Program-made: the position numbers and the translations under genes
Assembly (NCBI RefSeq): GCF_902686445.1
Contig: NC_062223.1
Span: forward strand, 45,447,998 to 45,511,997
DNA from: Sciurus carolinensis
Lineage: Eukaryota > Chordata > Mammalia > Rodentia > Sciuridae
DNA: 64,000 nucleotides
Reading direction: 5' to 3'
The notes under the pieces: generated by a model
Databases searched by the model: none
Seen by the model: the letters and a program-made list of their open reading frames with translations, nothing else
What the model was told of the DNA's origin: nothing
Shown: piece after piece, positions 63,666-64,000 of the stretch
Layout of the letters: each line of letters begins with the position of its first letter
Numbering within the stretch: the first letter of the stretch is position 1

Positions 63666-64000
63666 GAGAAACTGATTTCATTCTCTTGCTTTCCACTCGA
63701 TGTGCTGATTCTGTAACATCCATGCGTTTGTTACACAAAATGTGCAAAAGAGGAAGCTCAACACCCAGGCTGATTGTTGATTGATTTGGTTGAGAACCCA
63801 GTGACTAGGCAGTGTAGATAATGCCAGCTTCTGCCCCAGTCTCTCACCTTTTTCTGTTCCTGTTTAGGGACATTGAACGAATATACCCCACCCTCAAATA
63901 TCAGAGATGAAAGAGAAGACTCTTGCTTCATTTTGAGTTTCAGAAAGAGCCCAAAGAATATATGATTGAAGGATCATTAAAAATAAAATACTTGGACAGC
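63666..64000. other. Unique sequence to window end
   Basis: Nothing recognised. The window ends in AT-rich sequence. Confidence 0.55.

Overview
The window looks like about 64 kb of rodent nuclear DNA, most likely from a squirrel-family (sciurid) genome. The evidence is the repeats. There are tRNA-derived ID SINEs, some with a long A-rich tail containing ATTGACAACTAAAAA-type sequence, and B1-dID composite SINEs (a 7SL-derived monomer joined to an ID unit). There are also rodent-style MaLR LTRs and a relatively young truncated L1. The species and chromosome cannot be named from the sequence alone. I found no protein-coding exon, rRNA, tRNA gene or CRISPR array that I can support. The longest open frames (202-229 codons) look like chance frames in purine-rich, microsatellite or A-rich DNA. 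The window is best read as intergenic or intronic sequence.

Layout. 1-9 kb: ID elements, a MaLR LTR, hAT MITEs, MIRs, an L2 3' end, one conserved-looking AT-rich block (5.64-6.03 kb) and a CTCF-like motif beside a G-quadruplex motif (7.25-7.35 kb). 9-17 kb: MIRs, an ID, an inverted pair of MLT2-like LTRs (14.5 and 16.0 kb) and two B1-dID elements. 17.1-17.8 kb: a CpG-enriched patch running into an AT-rich homeobox-motif block, a good enhancer candidate. 19.3-25 kb: a 3' L1 fragment (- strand), older L1 fragments and IDs. 26-34 kb: two MIR copies each split by a MaLR LTR, a long antisense L2, a small promoter-like CpG/YY1/ETS patch (32.2 kb), and two copies of an old unnamed repeat (12.2 and 33.9 kb).

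34-45 kb is mostly unique, with a strong conserved-element candidate at 38.5-39.26 kb followed directly by a perfect CTCF core (39.35 kb). 44-58 kb: an MLT1 LTR, a DNA-transposon fossil, B1-dID, MaLR LTRs, an enhancer candidate at 53.2-54.0 kb and an old L1 interrupted by an hAT MITE and an LTR. 58-64 kb: DNA-transposon fossils, MIR, a (GT)n tract, and an enhancer candidate at 62.4-62.9 kb carrying a repeated AP-1/homeobox 12-mer.

With no genes, the functional hypothesis is cis-regulatory. Several repeat-poor, AT-rich, TAAT-dense blocks sit in a repeat-dense background, as in gene-poor regions around developmental regulators. Repeat names are from recognition of consensus features, not a database search. 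Conservation is inferred from composition and motif content only, since no alignment was possible.
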